Positions 25,196-33,469 of a DNA stretch of 45,787 bases are shown here, one piece after another. Position 1 is the first letter of the stretch. Each line of letters begins with the position of its first letter. Where the stretch lies: contig NZ_QGSZ01000364.1 of assembly GCF_003857055.1 (NCBI RefSeq), forward strand, positions 1-45,787. Direction: 5' to 3'. The stretch is from Micromonospora inaquosa. Lineage in GTDB: Bacteria > Actinomycetota > Actinomycetes > Mycobacteriales > Micromonosporaceae. A program made the translations under genes and the position numbers. A model generated the notes under the pieces. That model saw nothing but the letters and a program-made list of their open reading frames with translations, was not told where the DNA came from and ran no database searches.

Positions 25196-25240
25196 GCGCG
25201 AGGAGTGCAGCGCAGCGGAGCCCCGCAGTCGCGAACAACG
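25192..25240 (+). repeat. 49-bp dispersed intergenic element, copy 1
   Basis: The unit begins GTGAGCGCGAGGAGTG and ends CCCCGCAGTCGCGAACAA plus two bases. Its TGA (25193-25195) is the stop codon of hutU. Two tandem copies of the same 49-bp unit lie on the opposite strand at 33367-33469. The GGAGG that serves the next gene follows the unit directly. Confidence 0.85.
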
Positions 25241-25250
25241 GAGGCGCAGC

Positions 25251-26450
25251 GTGAGCGACCTTTCGGCCCGGTTCCGGGCGCTGTGGGACGAGATCGCGCC
25301 GGTCGGGCGGGACGCCGACAGCGGCGGCTACCTGCGGTACGCGTTGACCGAGCCGGAGCGGGAGCTGCGCGCCTGGTTCCGCGCGCAGGCCGAACACCGT
25401 GCCATGCCGGTCACCGAGGACGGCAACGGCAACCTCTTCGCCCACTGGGGTGACCCGGAGGCGTCGGACGCGGTCCTCACCGGCAGCCACTTCGACTCGG
25501 TGCCGCACGGCGGGGCGTACGACGGGCCGCTCGGCATCGTCAGCGCGTTCCTCGCCGTGGACGAGTTGCGCGCCGCCGGCGTCACCCCGGAACGGCCGCT
25601 GGTGCTGGGTGCCTTCGTCGAGGAGGAGGGGGCGCGCTTCGGCGTACCGTGTCTGGGGTCGCGGCTGCTCACCGGTGCGCTGTCGGCCGAGCGCGCGGCC
25701 GGCCTGCGCGACGCGGCCGGGGTGAGCTTCGCCGAGGCGCTCGGCGACCGGCCGGCGGGCGCCCGGCCGGAGTTGCTCGGCCGGTTCGGCGCCTTCGTGG
25801 AGTTGCACGTCGAGCAGGGCCGCGCGTTGGTCGACACGGACGCGCCGGTCGCGGTGGCCAGCGCGATCTGGCCGCACGGCCGGTGGCGCTTCGACGTCGT
25901 CGGCGAGGGCAACCACGCGGGTACCACCCGGATGGCCGACCGGCGCGACCCGATGCTGACCTACGCGTTCACGGTGCTGGCCGCCAACAAGGAGGCCCGA
26001 CTGCGCGGCGCGCACGCCACAGTGGGCCGGGTCGCCGTCGAACCCAACGCCACCAACGCGATCCCGTCGAAGGTGACCGGCTGGTTGGACGCCCGGGCCG
26101 CCGACCCGCAGACACTGACCGGGCTGGTCGACGCGGTGCGCGGCAAGCTCGCCGAGCGGGCCCGCCGCGACGGTACGACGGTGACCGTCACCGAGGAGTC
26201 GGTCACCCCGGTGGTCTCCTTCGACGGTGGGCTGGCCGACCGACTGGCCAAGCTCCTCGACGCGCCGGTGCTGCCGACCGGCGCGGGGCACGACGCCGGG
26301 GTGCTCGCCGCGCACCTGCCCACCGCGATGCTCTTCGTGCGCAACCCGACCGGGGTGTCGCACTCCCCCGCCGAGGCCGCGACGGACGACGACTGCGCGG
26401 CCGGGGTACGGGCGTTGGCCCTGGTGCTGGAGGAGCTGACATGCCGGTGA
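25251..26450 (+). CDS. M20-family amidohydrolase (allantoate/N-carbamoyl amino acid hydrolase group) in the hut operon
   Basis: Binuclear-metal amidase of 399 residues, GTG start with GGAGG upstream. Metal ligands of the family are visible: His80 and Asp91 (TGSHFDSVPHGGAYDG), the Glu pair in VEEEGARFG (124-126), His186 (ELHVEQG) and a C-terminal His near 371 (GVSHSPAE). The dimerisation-domain motif GNHAGTTRM is present. Homologues remove carbamoyl or similar groups from N-substituted amino acids. In this operon HutG is absent, so I infer that this enzyme hydrolyses N-formyl-L-glutamate, or formiminoglutamate directly. It overlaps hutF by 10 bases. Allantoate amidohydrolase is the likely automatic name but does not suit the context. 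Confidence 0.85.
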   Translation: MSDLSARFRALWDEIAPVGRDADSGGYLRYALTEPERELRAWFRAQAEHRAMPVTEDGNGNLFAHWGDPEASDAVLTGSHFDSVPHGGAYDGPLGIVSAFLAVDELRAAGVTPERPLVLGAFVEEEGARFGVPCLGSRLLTGALSAERAAGLRDAAGVSFAEALGDRPAGARPELLGRFGAFVELHVEQGRALVDTDAPVAVASAIWPHGRWRFDVVGEGNHAGTTRMADRRDPMLTYAFTVLAANKEARLRGAHATVGRVAVEPNATNAIPSKVTGWLDARAADPQTLTGLVDAVRGKLAERARRDGTTVTVTEESVTPVVSFDGGLADRLAKLLDAPVLPTGAGHDAGVLAAHLPTAMLFVRNPTGVSHSPAEAATDDDCAAGVRALALVLEELTCR

Positions 26451-27808
26451 CACCGACCCGCTGGCTCGCCGAGTACGCCTGGCTGCCCGAGCACGCCGAA
26501 CCCACACCCGACGTGCTCATCGAGGTCGAAGCCGGCCGGATCGCGGCGGTGACGCCGCTGATCCCCGGCAGCAGGCCACCGGCCGGGGTCGAGGTGTACG
26601 CCGACGCCACCCGGCTGCCCGGCCTGACCCTGCCGGGCCTGGCCAACGCGCACTCGCACGCCTTCCACCGGGCGCTGCGCGGGCGCACCCACGGCGGGCG
26701 GGGTGACTTCTGGACCTGGCGGGACCAGATGTACGCCGTCGCGGACCGGCTGGACCCGGACACCTATCTCGCCCTGGCCCGGGCCGTCTACGCCGAGATG
26801 GCGCTCGCCGGGATCACCTGCGTGGGCGAGTTCCACTACCTGCACCACCGGCCGGACGGCGGGGCGTACGACGACCCGAACGCGATGGGCGCGGCGCTGG
26901 TGGAGGCCGCGGCGCACGCCGGGATCCGGCTCACCCTGCTGGACACCGCCTACCTGAGCGCCAGCGTGGACGGTCAGCCTCTCGCCGGGCCGCAGCGTCG
27001 CTTCGGTGACGGTGACGCGGGTCGTTGGGCGGAGCGGGCCGGGGGGTTCCGGCCGACGGATTCGCACGCGCGGGTCGGCGCGGCCGTGCACTCGGTGCGG
27101 GCCGTCCCGGCCGACCAGTTGCGCACGGTCGCCGACTGGGCCCGGGAGCGGCAGGCACCGCTGCACGTGCACCTCTCCGAGCAGCCCGCCGAGAACGACG
27201 AGTGCCGGGCCGTGCACGGGCGCACGCCCACCGCGTTGCTCGCCGAGCACGGCGTGCTCGGGCCGGACACCACCGCCGTACACGCCACCCACCCCACCAG
27301 CGCGGACCTGACCCTGCTCGCCGACAGCCGGACCGGGGTGTGCCTCTGCCCGACCACCGAGCGGGACCTCGCCGACGGCATCGGCCCGGCCCGACGGATG
27401 GCCGACGCGGGCATCCGGTTGAGCCTCGGCAGCGACAGCCACGCGGTGATCGACCTGTTCGAGGAGGCCCGGGCGGTGGAGCTGGACGAGCGGCTGCGTA
27501 CCCGCCGGCGCGGCCACTTCGCGCCGCTCGACCTGCTGACGGCTGCCGGCGTCGCCGGGCACGCCGCGCTGGGCTGGGCCGACGCCGGGAGGATCGCCGT
27601 GGGTGCCCGCGCCGACCTGGTGACGGTACGCCTGGACAGCGCCCGCACCGCCGGGGTGCCGCCGGTGGGCGTGTTCTTCGCGGCCGGCGCGGCGGACGTC
27701 GAACAGGTCGTGGTGGACGGCCGGGTGGTGGTGGCCGAGGGCCGGCACCTGACCGTCGACGTGCCGACCGAACTGTCGGCGGCCATCGAGGCGGTGACGC
27801 CCGCATGA
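26441..27808 (+). CDS. hutF: Formimidoylglutamate deiminase
   Basis: Converts N-formimino-L-glutamate to N-formyl-L-glutamate and ammonia. ATG 26441 has AGGAG just upstream and gives 455 residues, the normal size. The frame is open for another 264 codons upstream, but that part lies over the M20 gene. Amidohydrolase-superfamily fold: metal pair His71 and His73 in NAHSHAFHRALRG, WTWRDQMY (substrate loop), PLHVHLSEQ, VHATHPTSADL and LSLGSDSHAVID, with the final Asp. The presence of hutF commits the pathway to the five-step route, which then needs a deformylase. Confidence 0.95.
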   Translation: MPVTPTRWLAEYAWLPEHAEPTPDVLIEVEAGRIAAVTPLIPGSRPPAGVEVYADATRLPGLTLPGLANAHSHAFHRALRGRTHGGRGDFWTWRDQMYAVADRLDPDTYLALARAVYAEMALAGITCVGEFHYLHHRPDGGAYDDPNAMGAALVEAAAHAGIRLTLLDTAYLSASVDGQPLAGPQRRFGDGDAGRWAERAGGFRPTDSHARVGAAVHSVRAVPADQLRTVADWARERQAPLHVHLSEQPAENDECRAVHGRTPTALLAEHGVLGPDTTAVHATHPTSADLTLLADSRTGVCLCPTTERDLADGIGPARRMADAGIRLSLGSDSHAVIDLFEEARAVELDERLRTRRRGHFAPLDLLTAAGVAGHAALGWADAGRIAVGARADLVTVRLDSARTAGVPPVGVFFAAGAADVEQVVVDGRVVVAEGRHLTVDVPTELSAAIEAVTPA

Positions 27809-28992
27809 GCGGCAGCCTGCTGATCGACAACATCGGGGAGTTGGTCACCAACAGTCCCGGTAACGGCCCGCTGGGCATCCGCCGCGACGCCGCCGTGCTG
27901 GCCGAGGAGGGGCGGGTGGCCTGGGTCGGCCCGTCCGCGTACGCGCCGGCCGCCGACCACCGGATCGACGCCGGTGGGGCGGCCGTGCTGCCCGGCTTCG
28001 TGGACAGCCACGCCCACCTGGTCTTCGCCGGGGACCGGGCCGCCGAGTTCGCCGCCCGGATGGCCGGTCAGCCCTACACCGGCGGTGGCATCCGGACCAC
28101 CGTCGGCGCGACCCGGGCCGCGACCGACGACGAACTGCGGGGCACCGTGCGCCGGCTGCGCGGGGAGGCGCTGCGCCAGGGCACCACCACCATGGAGATC
28201 AAGAGTGGGTACGGCCTGACCGTCGCCGACGAGGCCCGCTCGCTGCGGATCGCCGCCGAGAGCAGCACCGAGACCACCTTCCTGGGCGCGCACGTGGTGC
28301 CCGCCGAGTACGCCGACCGCCCCGACGACTACGTCGGACTGGTCTGCGGGCCGATGCTGGCCGCCGCCGCCCCGTACGCGAAGTGGATCGACGTGTTCTG
28401 CGAGCGGGGCGCCTTCGACGTGGACCACGCCCGCGCCATCCTGGCCTGCGGTCAGGCCGTCGGGCTGGGCGTCCGGGTGCACGCCAACCAGCTCGGCCCC
28501 GGCCCCGGCGTTCAGCTCGGGGTGGAGTTGGGCGCGGCGAGCGTCGACCACTGCACCTACCTGAGCGACGCCGACGTGGACGCGCTGGCCGACACCGCCC
28601 ACAGCGACGGGTCGGGCACCCGCACGGTGGCGACCCTGCTGCCCGGCGCGGAGTTCTCCACCCGCTCGCCGTACCCGGACGCGCGCCGGCTGCTCGACGC
28701 CGGTGTCACGGTGGCGCTGGCGACGGACTGCAACCCCGGCTCGTCGTACACCTCGTCGATGCCGTTCTGTGTGGCCCTCGCGGTCCGCGAGATGCGGATG
28801 ACCCCGGCGGAGGCGGTCTGGGCCGCCACCGCCGGTGGCGCGCTGGCGCTGCGCCGCGACGACATCGGTGTCCTCACCCCCGGCGCGCGGGCCGACCTCG
28901 TCGTCCTCGACGCGCCGTCGCACCTGCACCTGGCCTACCGGCCCGGTGTCCCCCTGATCCGCCAGGTAATACGCAACGGAGTTCCGCAATGA
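27805..28992 (+). CDS. hutI: Imidazolonepropionase
   Basis: Third step: opens the imidazolone ring to give N-formimino-L-glutamate. ATG 27805 overlaps the hutF stop (ATGA); 395 residues, normal. Amidohydrolase motifs are present: PGFVDSHAHLVFAGDRAAEF (first metal pair), MEIKSGYGL, FLGAHVVPAEY, VRVHANQLGPG and ATDCNPGSSYTSSMP with the conserved Asp. It also overlaps the hutH start (ATGA). Confidence 0.97.
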   Translation: MSGSLLIDNIGELVTNSPGNGPLGIRRDAAVLAEEGRVAWVGPSAYAPAADHRIDAGGAAVLPGFVDSHAHLVFAGDRAAEFAARMAGQPYTGGGIRTTVGATRAATDDELRGTVRRLRGEALRQGTTTMEIKSGYGLTVADEARSLRIAAESSTETTFLGAHVVPAEYADRPDDYVGLVCGPMLAAAAPYAKWIDVFCERGAFDVDHARAILACGQAVGLGVRVHANQLGPGPGVQLGVELGAASVDHCTYLSDADVDALADTAHSDGSGTRTVATLLPGAEFSTRSPYPDARRLLDAGVTVALATDCNPGSSYTSSMPFCVALAVREMRMTPAEAVWAATAGGALALRRDDIGVLTPGARADLVVLDAPSHLHLAYRPGVPLIRQVIRNGVPQ

Positions 28993-30527
28993 CGAACGTG
29001 ACCATCCAGCCCACCGGCATCACCGCCGACGACGTTCTCGCGGTGGCCCGCGGCACCGCCACGGTCGTCCTCGCCCCGGCCACCATCGAGGCGATGGCGA
29101 CCAGCCGGGCCATCGTGGACGGCATCGAGGTGTCGGGCCGTCCCGTCTACGGCGTCTCGACCGGTTTCGGGGCGTTGGCCAACACCTTCATCGCGCCGGA
29201 GCGGCGGGCCGAGCTGCAACACGCGCTGATCCGCTCGCACGCCGCCGGGGTGGGCGCTCCGATGCCGCGCGAGGTGGTCCGGGCCATGATGCTGCTGCGG
29301 GTCCGGTCCCTCGCCCTGGGCCGTTCCGGGGTCCGGCCGCTGGTCGCCGAGGCCCTGGTCGACCTGCTCAACCACGACATCACCCCGTGGGTGCCGGAGC
29401 ACGGTTCGCTGGGCGCCTCCGGCGACCTGGCGCCGCTGGCGCACTGCGCGCTGGTGCTGCTCGGCGAGGGCTGGGTCCTCGGCCCGGCCGGTGAGCGGCA
29501 GGACGCGGCCGACGCGTTGACGGCCGCCGGGCTCAAGCCGATCGAGTTGGCCGCCAAGGAAGGGCTGGCGCTGATCAACGGCACCGACGGCATGCTCGGC
29601 ATGCTGTTGCTGGCCATCCACGACGCGGCGCACCTGTTCGCGATGGCCGACGTGACGGCCGCGCTGGCCATCGAGGCGATGCTCGGCTCGGAGCGTCCGT
29701 TCCTGCCCGAGCTGCACACGATCCGGCCACACCCCGGTCAGGCGGCGTCGGCGGCGAACATCCACCGGCTTTTGCAGGACTCCCGGGTGATGGACTCGCA
29801 CCGCGACGACCTGGCGCACGCCGTCCAGGACGCGTACTCGATGCGTTGCGCGCCGCAGGTGGCCGGCGCGGCCCGCGACACCCTGGACTTCGTCCGCACG
29901 GTCGCGGCCCGGGAGTTGGTGTCCGTGGTGGACAACCCGGTGGTGCTCCCGGACGGCCGGGTCGAGTCGACAGGTAACTTCCACGGCGCGCCGCTCGGCT
30001 TCGCCGCGGACTTCCTCGCCATCGCCGCCGCGGAGGTGGGCGCCATCGCCGAACGGCGGGTGGACCGGCTGCTCGACGTCACCCGCTCCCGGGAACTGCC
30101 GGCGTTCCTCTCCCCCGACGCCGGGGTCAACTCCGGGCTGATGATCGCCCAGTACACGGCGGCCGGGATCGTCGCCGAGAACCGTCGGCTGGCCGCCCCG
30201 GCATCGGTGGACTCGTTGCCCACCAGCGGCATGCAGGAGGACCACGTATCGATGGGCTGGGCCGCGGCCAAGAAGCTGCGTACCGTGCTGGACAACCTGA
30301 CCAGCCTGCTCGCGGTGGAACTGCTGGCCGGCGTACGCGGCCTCCAACTGCGCGCCCCGCTGGAGCCGTCACCGGCCGGCCGGGCCGCGGTCGATACCGT
30401 CAGCCGCTTCGCGGGCGACCCCGGCCCAGATGTTTTCCTGTCCCCAATCATCGAAGCCGCTCGAAATGCGGTCCGAAGTGATGAGCTCCGCGTCGCGATC
30501 GAACGGGAGATCGGCCCCCTCAGCTAA
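28989..30527 (+). CDS. hutH: Histidine ammonia-lyase
   Basis: First step: deaminates L-histidine to trans-urocanate. 512 residues from ATG 28989. The Ala143-Ser144-Gly145 triad in GSLGASGDLAPL cyclises to the MIO prosthetic group, and Tyr54 in YGVSTGFGALA is the catalytic base. Other signatures are NGTDGMLGMLL, QDAYSMRCAPQV and DNPVVLPDGRVESTGNFHG. It is the last gene of the operon. The intergenic region after it (30528-30748) has no clear terminator that I could find. Confidence 0.97.
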   Translation: MTNVTIQPTGITADDVLAVARGTATVVLAPATIEAMATSRAIVDGIEVSGRPVYGVSTGFGALANTFIAPERRAELQHALIRSHAAGVGAPMPREVVRAMMLLRVRSLALGRSGVRPLVAEALVDLLNHDITPWVPEHGSLGASGDLAPLAHCALVLLGEGWVLGPAGERQDAADALTAAGLKPIELAAKEGLALINGTDGMLGMLLLAIHDAAHLFAMADVTAALAIEAMLGSERPFLPELHTIRPHPGQAASAANIHRLLQDSRVMDSHRDDLAHAVQDAYSMRCAPQVAGAARDTLDFVRTVAARELVSVVDNPVVLPDGRVESTGNFHGAPLGFAADFLAIAAAEVGAIAERRVDRLLDVTRSRELPAFLSPDAGVNSGLMIAQYTAAGIVAENRRLAAPASVDSLPTSGMQEDHVSMGWAAAKKLRTVLDNLTSLLAVELLAGVRGLQLRAPLEPSPAGRAAVDTVSRFAGDPGPDVFLSPIIEAARNAVRSDELRVAIEREIGPLS

Positions 30528-30703
30528 TCATCGATGCGTCGATGCGGCCTTGCGTGTTGCTTGAGGGACAAACCGGATACGCACCCTCGAAAAATCCGAC
30601 ATATCTCGGGGAAGTGGGCCAATCAGCGCCCTTTCCCAACCTTGGAAAAGCGGCCGAAAGCCGGCCTTCACCAGTTCCATTGCCCGCCACCCCACCCTGC
30701 TAG

Positions 30704-30730
30704 TCTCACGCGGTCCGAGGCCGCGTGAGA
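30704..30730. promoter_or_regulatory. Perfect inverted repeat and -10-like hexamer before aftA-like gene
   Basis: TCTCACGCGG (30704-30713) pairs perfectly with CCGCGTGAGA (30721-30730) over a 7-base loop. TAGTCT (30701-30706) resembles an actinobacterial -10 box and runs into the left arm. The repeat would block polymerase if bound by a protein, or would form a hairpin at the 5' end of the mRNA. It covers the in-frame GTG 30725, so it also bears on which start is used. Confidence 0.5.
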
Positions 30731-30748
30731 GTTCAAAAGGGACAAGGC

Positions 30749-32617
30749 GTGACAATTGCCGACCGCCGCGTGGGAACCACGTTCGAGCGAAACCATAAAG
30801 CATTACGGCCTTACTACTTCGCACTCCTAGGTGCAATATTCGTCGCCTTCATTGACTCGGTGTTGCCCGACGAGCCCTACTCCTCACCGCTCCTTTCGTA
30901 CGGTGTTCGCTGCGCCGTCCTGACGATCGTCATCTCGGCGGTTGCGGCAACCTGGTGGTGCATCGACCACGGGCGTGACTGGGATACCGACCTGGTGCCG
31001 GTTCTCGTGGCCGTGGTGACCGCCGGAACTCTGCTGACATTCCTACACGGCACGCCCTTCTCGCTCGAAGGGATCAACGGCGACCAGTCCTTCCGAACGG
31101 CCACGCTGACACGGTTCGCCGATACCGCCGGGCTGGCGGACTTTACCTACCGTGACCTGCCGGCCTATTATTCGCCAGCTCTGATGTGGCTCCTGGGGCG
31201 AGCAGCCGACCTGTTCGGTCTCGAACCTTGGCGCCTCCTCAAGTACGGCACCCTCGCAATCGCCTACATTGCGCCCATTGTCACCTACCTCTTGTGGCGT
31301 CGACTGGTTGCGCCACGAATCGCGGCGCTGATCTCCGCCACCACACTGATCACCGCCGCGGCAGCAGCGAGCGGAACCATCGCGGAGCCCTACGCCTGGA
31401 TCGTGTTCGTGGCGTTCGTCCCCTGGTGGATCGAAGCCGTACAGGGGATTCGGCGAGCCGAGGTAAAGCCCCTGCCCATCATCGTGTCCGGGTTGGTCGG
31501 CGCCGCCCTGTTCGCAACCTACTACTACTTCTTCTTCCTGGGCCCGCTGGTATTCCTCATCGCGCTCGGCATCGAGAGGGCGCGGGGCGAGTTCTCGTGG
31601 CAGAAGGCTGGCCGCGGCCTCCTGGTTCTGCTAATTGCAGCGGCAGGGTCGGCGTTCTTCTGGCTGCCCCTGGCCGTGAACTTCCTCAGCGCCGAAAACT
31701 ACTTCTCCTACAACAACCGCTACTTCCGGCCGAGTTTCGGCGACATCGCGCTGCCAATGGTCGAACCGAACTTTGTCGGGGCACTGGCGATGACCGGGCT
31801 GCTTTACATGATCTGGAGTGCATCCCGCAACACCATCTGCCGACATCTGCTGGCCTTCTTCGTCGCGGTCTACGCGTGGCACGTGGTGGGATTCGTCGCC
31901 GCGCTCGGCGGATTTCCACTGATGTCGTTCAAGATGAAGGAACTCATCCTCGCCGTCTGCCTGGTGGCGGCGGTGATGGCCCTCAGGCACCTTGCGGAAG
32001 TCACGATCGAGTGGACCCGCCGCTTCGAGGCTCGACGACTCATCGCCGCGATGGCCGCGCTACTCGCAGTCATCACAGCCGATCATTTCGTGACCTACGT
32101 CGTCAAACACCCCGGGGTCGCGTCCGCACACAATCAACGACTCCCGGATGGGCGGCTTCCCCGCTACGCGGACGAACCGACTAAGCCGGCTTCGACAGCC
32201 ACGGCGCAGGCCCTGAGTTCCGCGATCATGAGTAACTACCAGGGGACTGATCGTCCGGTGGTGCTCTCCGATCGGATCGACCTCTTCGCCTTCTACCCCT
32301 ACTACGGCTTTGTCCAGTGGAACGCCTTCTACTCGCACCCGACCGCGAACTTCCGTGGCCGGGTCGAACTGGTGGAGAGTTTCGCGCGGGTTGCCACACC
32401 GTCAGACTTCACCGCCCTGCTGGACGGCAACGCATTCGACCGGATCGACGTTCTGGTCCTTCGAGTGCAGGGCGACAAGGCCGTCTTCACCTACAAAGAC
32501 ATGGACTTCCCCAACGGATCCAAGGAACACGACGCAACGTTCCCCACGGCCTTGATCTCGCCGCAGGACTTCAACCTGACGAAGCTCGATGGCTATCTGG
32601 TTGCCGTACGGAAGTAG
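30749..32617 (+). CDS. AftA-like galactan arabinofuranosyltransferase (GT85 family)
   Basis: GT-C membrane glycosyltransferase that, in mycobacteria, adds the first arabinofuranose from decaprenyl-phospho-arabinose to galactan outside the membrane. The start is set at GTG 30749 because GTG 30725 lies in the upstream hairpin; the longer form adds eight residues. About 10-12 membrane segments are followed by a soluble C-terminal domain of about 180 residues. Family motifs seen: LEGINGDQSFRTATLTRFADTA after the second helices (with the catalytic-type Asp), YRDLPAYYSPALMWLLGR and, in the C-terminal part, IDLFAFYPYYGFVQWNAFYSHP. Lower GC than its neighbours. Agrees with arabinose in Micromonospora walls. 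Confidence 0.85.
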   Translation: MTIADRRVGTTFERNHKALRPYYFALLGAIFVAFIDSVLPDEPYSSPLLSYGVRCAVLTIVISAVAATWWCIDHGRDWDTDLVPVLVAVVTAGTLLTFLHGTPFSLEGINGDQSFRTATLTRFADTAGLADFTYRDLPAYYSPALMWLLGRAADLFGLEPWRLLKYGTLAIAYIAPIVTYLLWRRLVAPRIAALISATTLITAAAAASGTIAEPYAWIVFVAFVPWWIEAVQGIRRAEVKPLPIIVSGLVGAALFATYYYFFFLGPLVFLIALGIERARGEFSWQKAGRGLLVLLIAAAGSAFFWLPLAVNFLSAENYFSYNNRYFRPSFGDIALPMVEPNFVGALAMTGLLYMIWSASRNTICRHLLAFFVAVYAWHVVGFVAALGGFPLMSFKMKELILAVCLVAAVMALRHLAEVTIEWTRRFEARRLIAAMAALLAVITADHFVTYVVKHPGVASAHNQRLPDGRLPRYADEPTKPASTATAQALSSAIMSNYQGTDRPVVLSDRIDLFAFYPYYGFVQWNAFYSHPTANFRGRVELVESFARVATPSDFTALLDGNAFDRIDVLVLRVQGDKAVFTYKDMDFPNGSKEHDATFPTALISPQDFNLTKLDGYLVAVRK

Positions 32618-32663
32618 GCCCTGACCACTCCGGCAGTGGGTACGAACACCCTCTCACTGCCAA

Positions 32664-32722
32664 CCGGCCCGCCACGGAGGGACACCTGGCCACTGTGGCG
32701 GGCCGGGGCACCTTCGTGCCCC
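32664..32722. terminator. Tandem hairpin terminators between convergent genes
   Basis: CCGGCCCGCCAC (32664-32675) pairs with GTGGCGGGCCGG (32695-32706). A second hairpin GGGGCAC-CTTC-GTGCCCC follows at 32705-32722, sharing two bases with the first. They separate the aftA-like gene from rdgB and can act in both directions. Confidence 0.8.
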
Positions 32723-32744
32723 ACAGGAGGGCGTCGACGACGCG

Positions 32745-33359
32745 TCAGGCGGGCGGCAGCACCTTGGCGACCAACTTGGCCAGCTCGCGCAGCGCCTTGC
32801 CCCGGTGGCTGATCGCGTCCTTCTCCGTTGGGGTCAGCTCGGCGTTGGTCCGGTCCTGTCCGTCGCCCAGGAAGATCGGGTCGTAGCCGAACCCACCGTC
32901 GCCGCGTGGAGCGCGCAGCACCCGCCCGGACTGCCGGCCGTCGACGAGGTGCTCCTTGCCACCGGGCAGCACCAACGCCACGGTGCAGACGAACGACGCG
33001 GCCCGCTGCTCGTCGGGCACGTCGGCGATCTGATCCAGCACCAGCTGAAGGTTGGCCCGGTCGTCGCCGTGCTGGCCGGACCAGCGGGCGCTGAACACCC
33101 CCGGCATCCCGTTGAGCGCGTCGACCGCGAGCCCGGAGTCGTCGGCGATGGTGGGCAGCCCGCTCTGCCGGCACCCCTCCCGCGCCTTGATCAGCGCGTT
33201 CTCGCCGAAGGTCAGGCCGGTCTCCGGCAGCTCGGCGTACTGCTCGACGTCGTCGAGGCCGAGCAGGGCGATCCGGTGCGCGCCGAGCGCGCCGTCCAGG
33301 ATCCGCTGCAGCTCGACCAGCTTCTTGCGGTTACGGGTGGCGAGCAGGACCTTGTTCAT
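32745..33359 (-). CDS. rdgB: XTP/dITP diphosphatase (RdgB/HAM1)
   Basis: Removes non-canonical purine nucleotides (XTP, ITP, dITP) from the pool by hydrolysis to monophosphate and PPi. 204 residues from ATG 33359. Visible motifs: LLATRNRKKLVELQRIL at the N-terminus (nucleotide-binding TxNxxK), ETGLTFGENALIKAREG, IADDSGLAVDALNGMPGVFSARW (the catalytic Asp pair) and GFGYDPIFL with ISHRGKAL. The AAAGG at the end of repeat copy 3 lies at Shine-Dalgarno distance from the start. Confidence 0.96.
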   Translation of the reverse strand: MNKVLLATRNRKKLVELQRILDGALGAHRIALLGLDDVEQYAELPETGLTFGENALIKAREGCRQSGLPTIADDSGLAVDALNGMPGVFSARWSGQHGDDRANLQLVLDQIADVPDEQRAASFVCTVALVLPGGKEHLVDGRQSGRVLRAPRGDGGFGYDPIFLGDGQDRTNAELTPTEKDAISHRGKALRELAKLVAKVLPPA

Positions 33360-33366
33360 GCTGAAT

Positions 33367-33469
33367 CACCTTTGTTCGCGACTGCCGGGCTCGCAAGCGC
33401 ACTCATCGCGCTCACCGCGACACCTTTGTTCGCGACTGCGGGGCTCGCAAGCTCACTCCTCGCGCTCAC
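33367..33469 (-). repeat. Two tandem copies of the 49-bp dispersed intergenic element
   Basis: On the minus strand copy 2 (33469-33421) and copy 3 (33415-33367) each run from GTGAGCGCGA to GTCGCGAACAAAGGTG, separated by five bases (54-bp period). Copy 2 starts one base before the rph stop, so its TGA is that stop codon, exactly as copy 1 does for hutU. Copy 3 supplies AAAGG before rdgB. Differences between copies are concentrated in the middle of the unit. Confidence 0.9.

Noticed and set aside
25251..26450. Allantoin/purine degradation gene
   Set aside because: The family name suggests it, but no allantoinase, ureidoglycolate or xanthine genes are nearby and the gene overlaps hutF.
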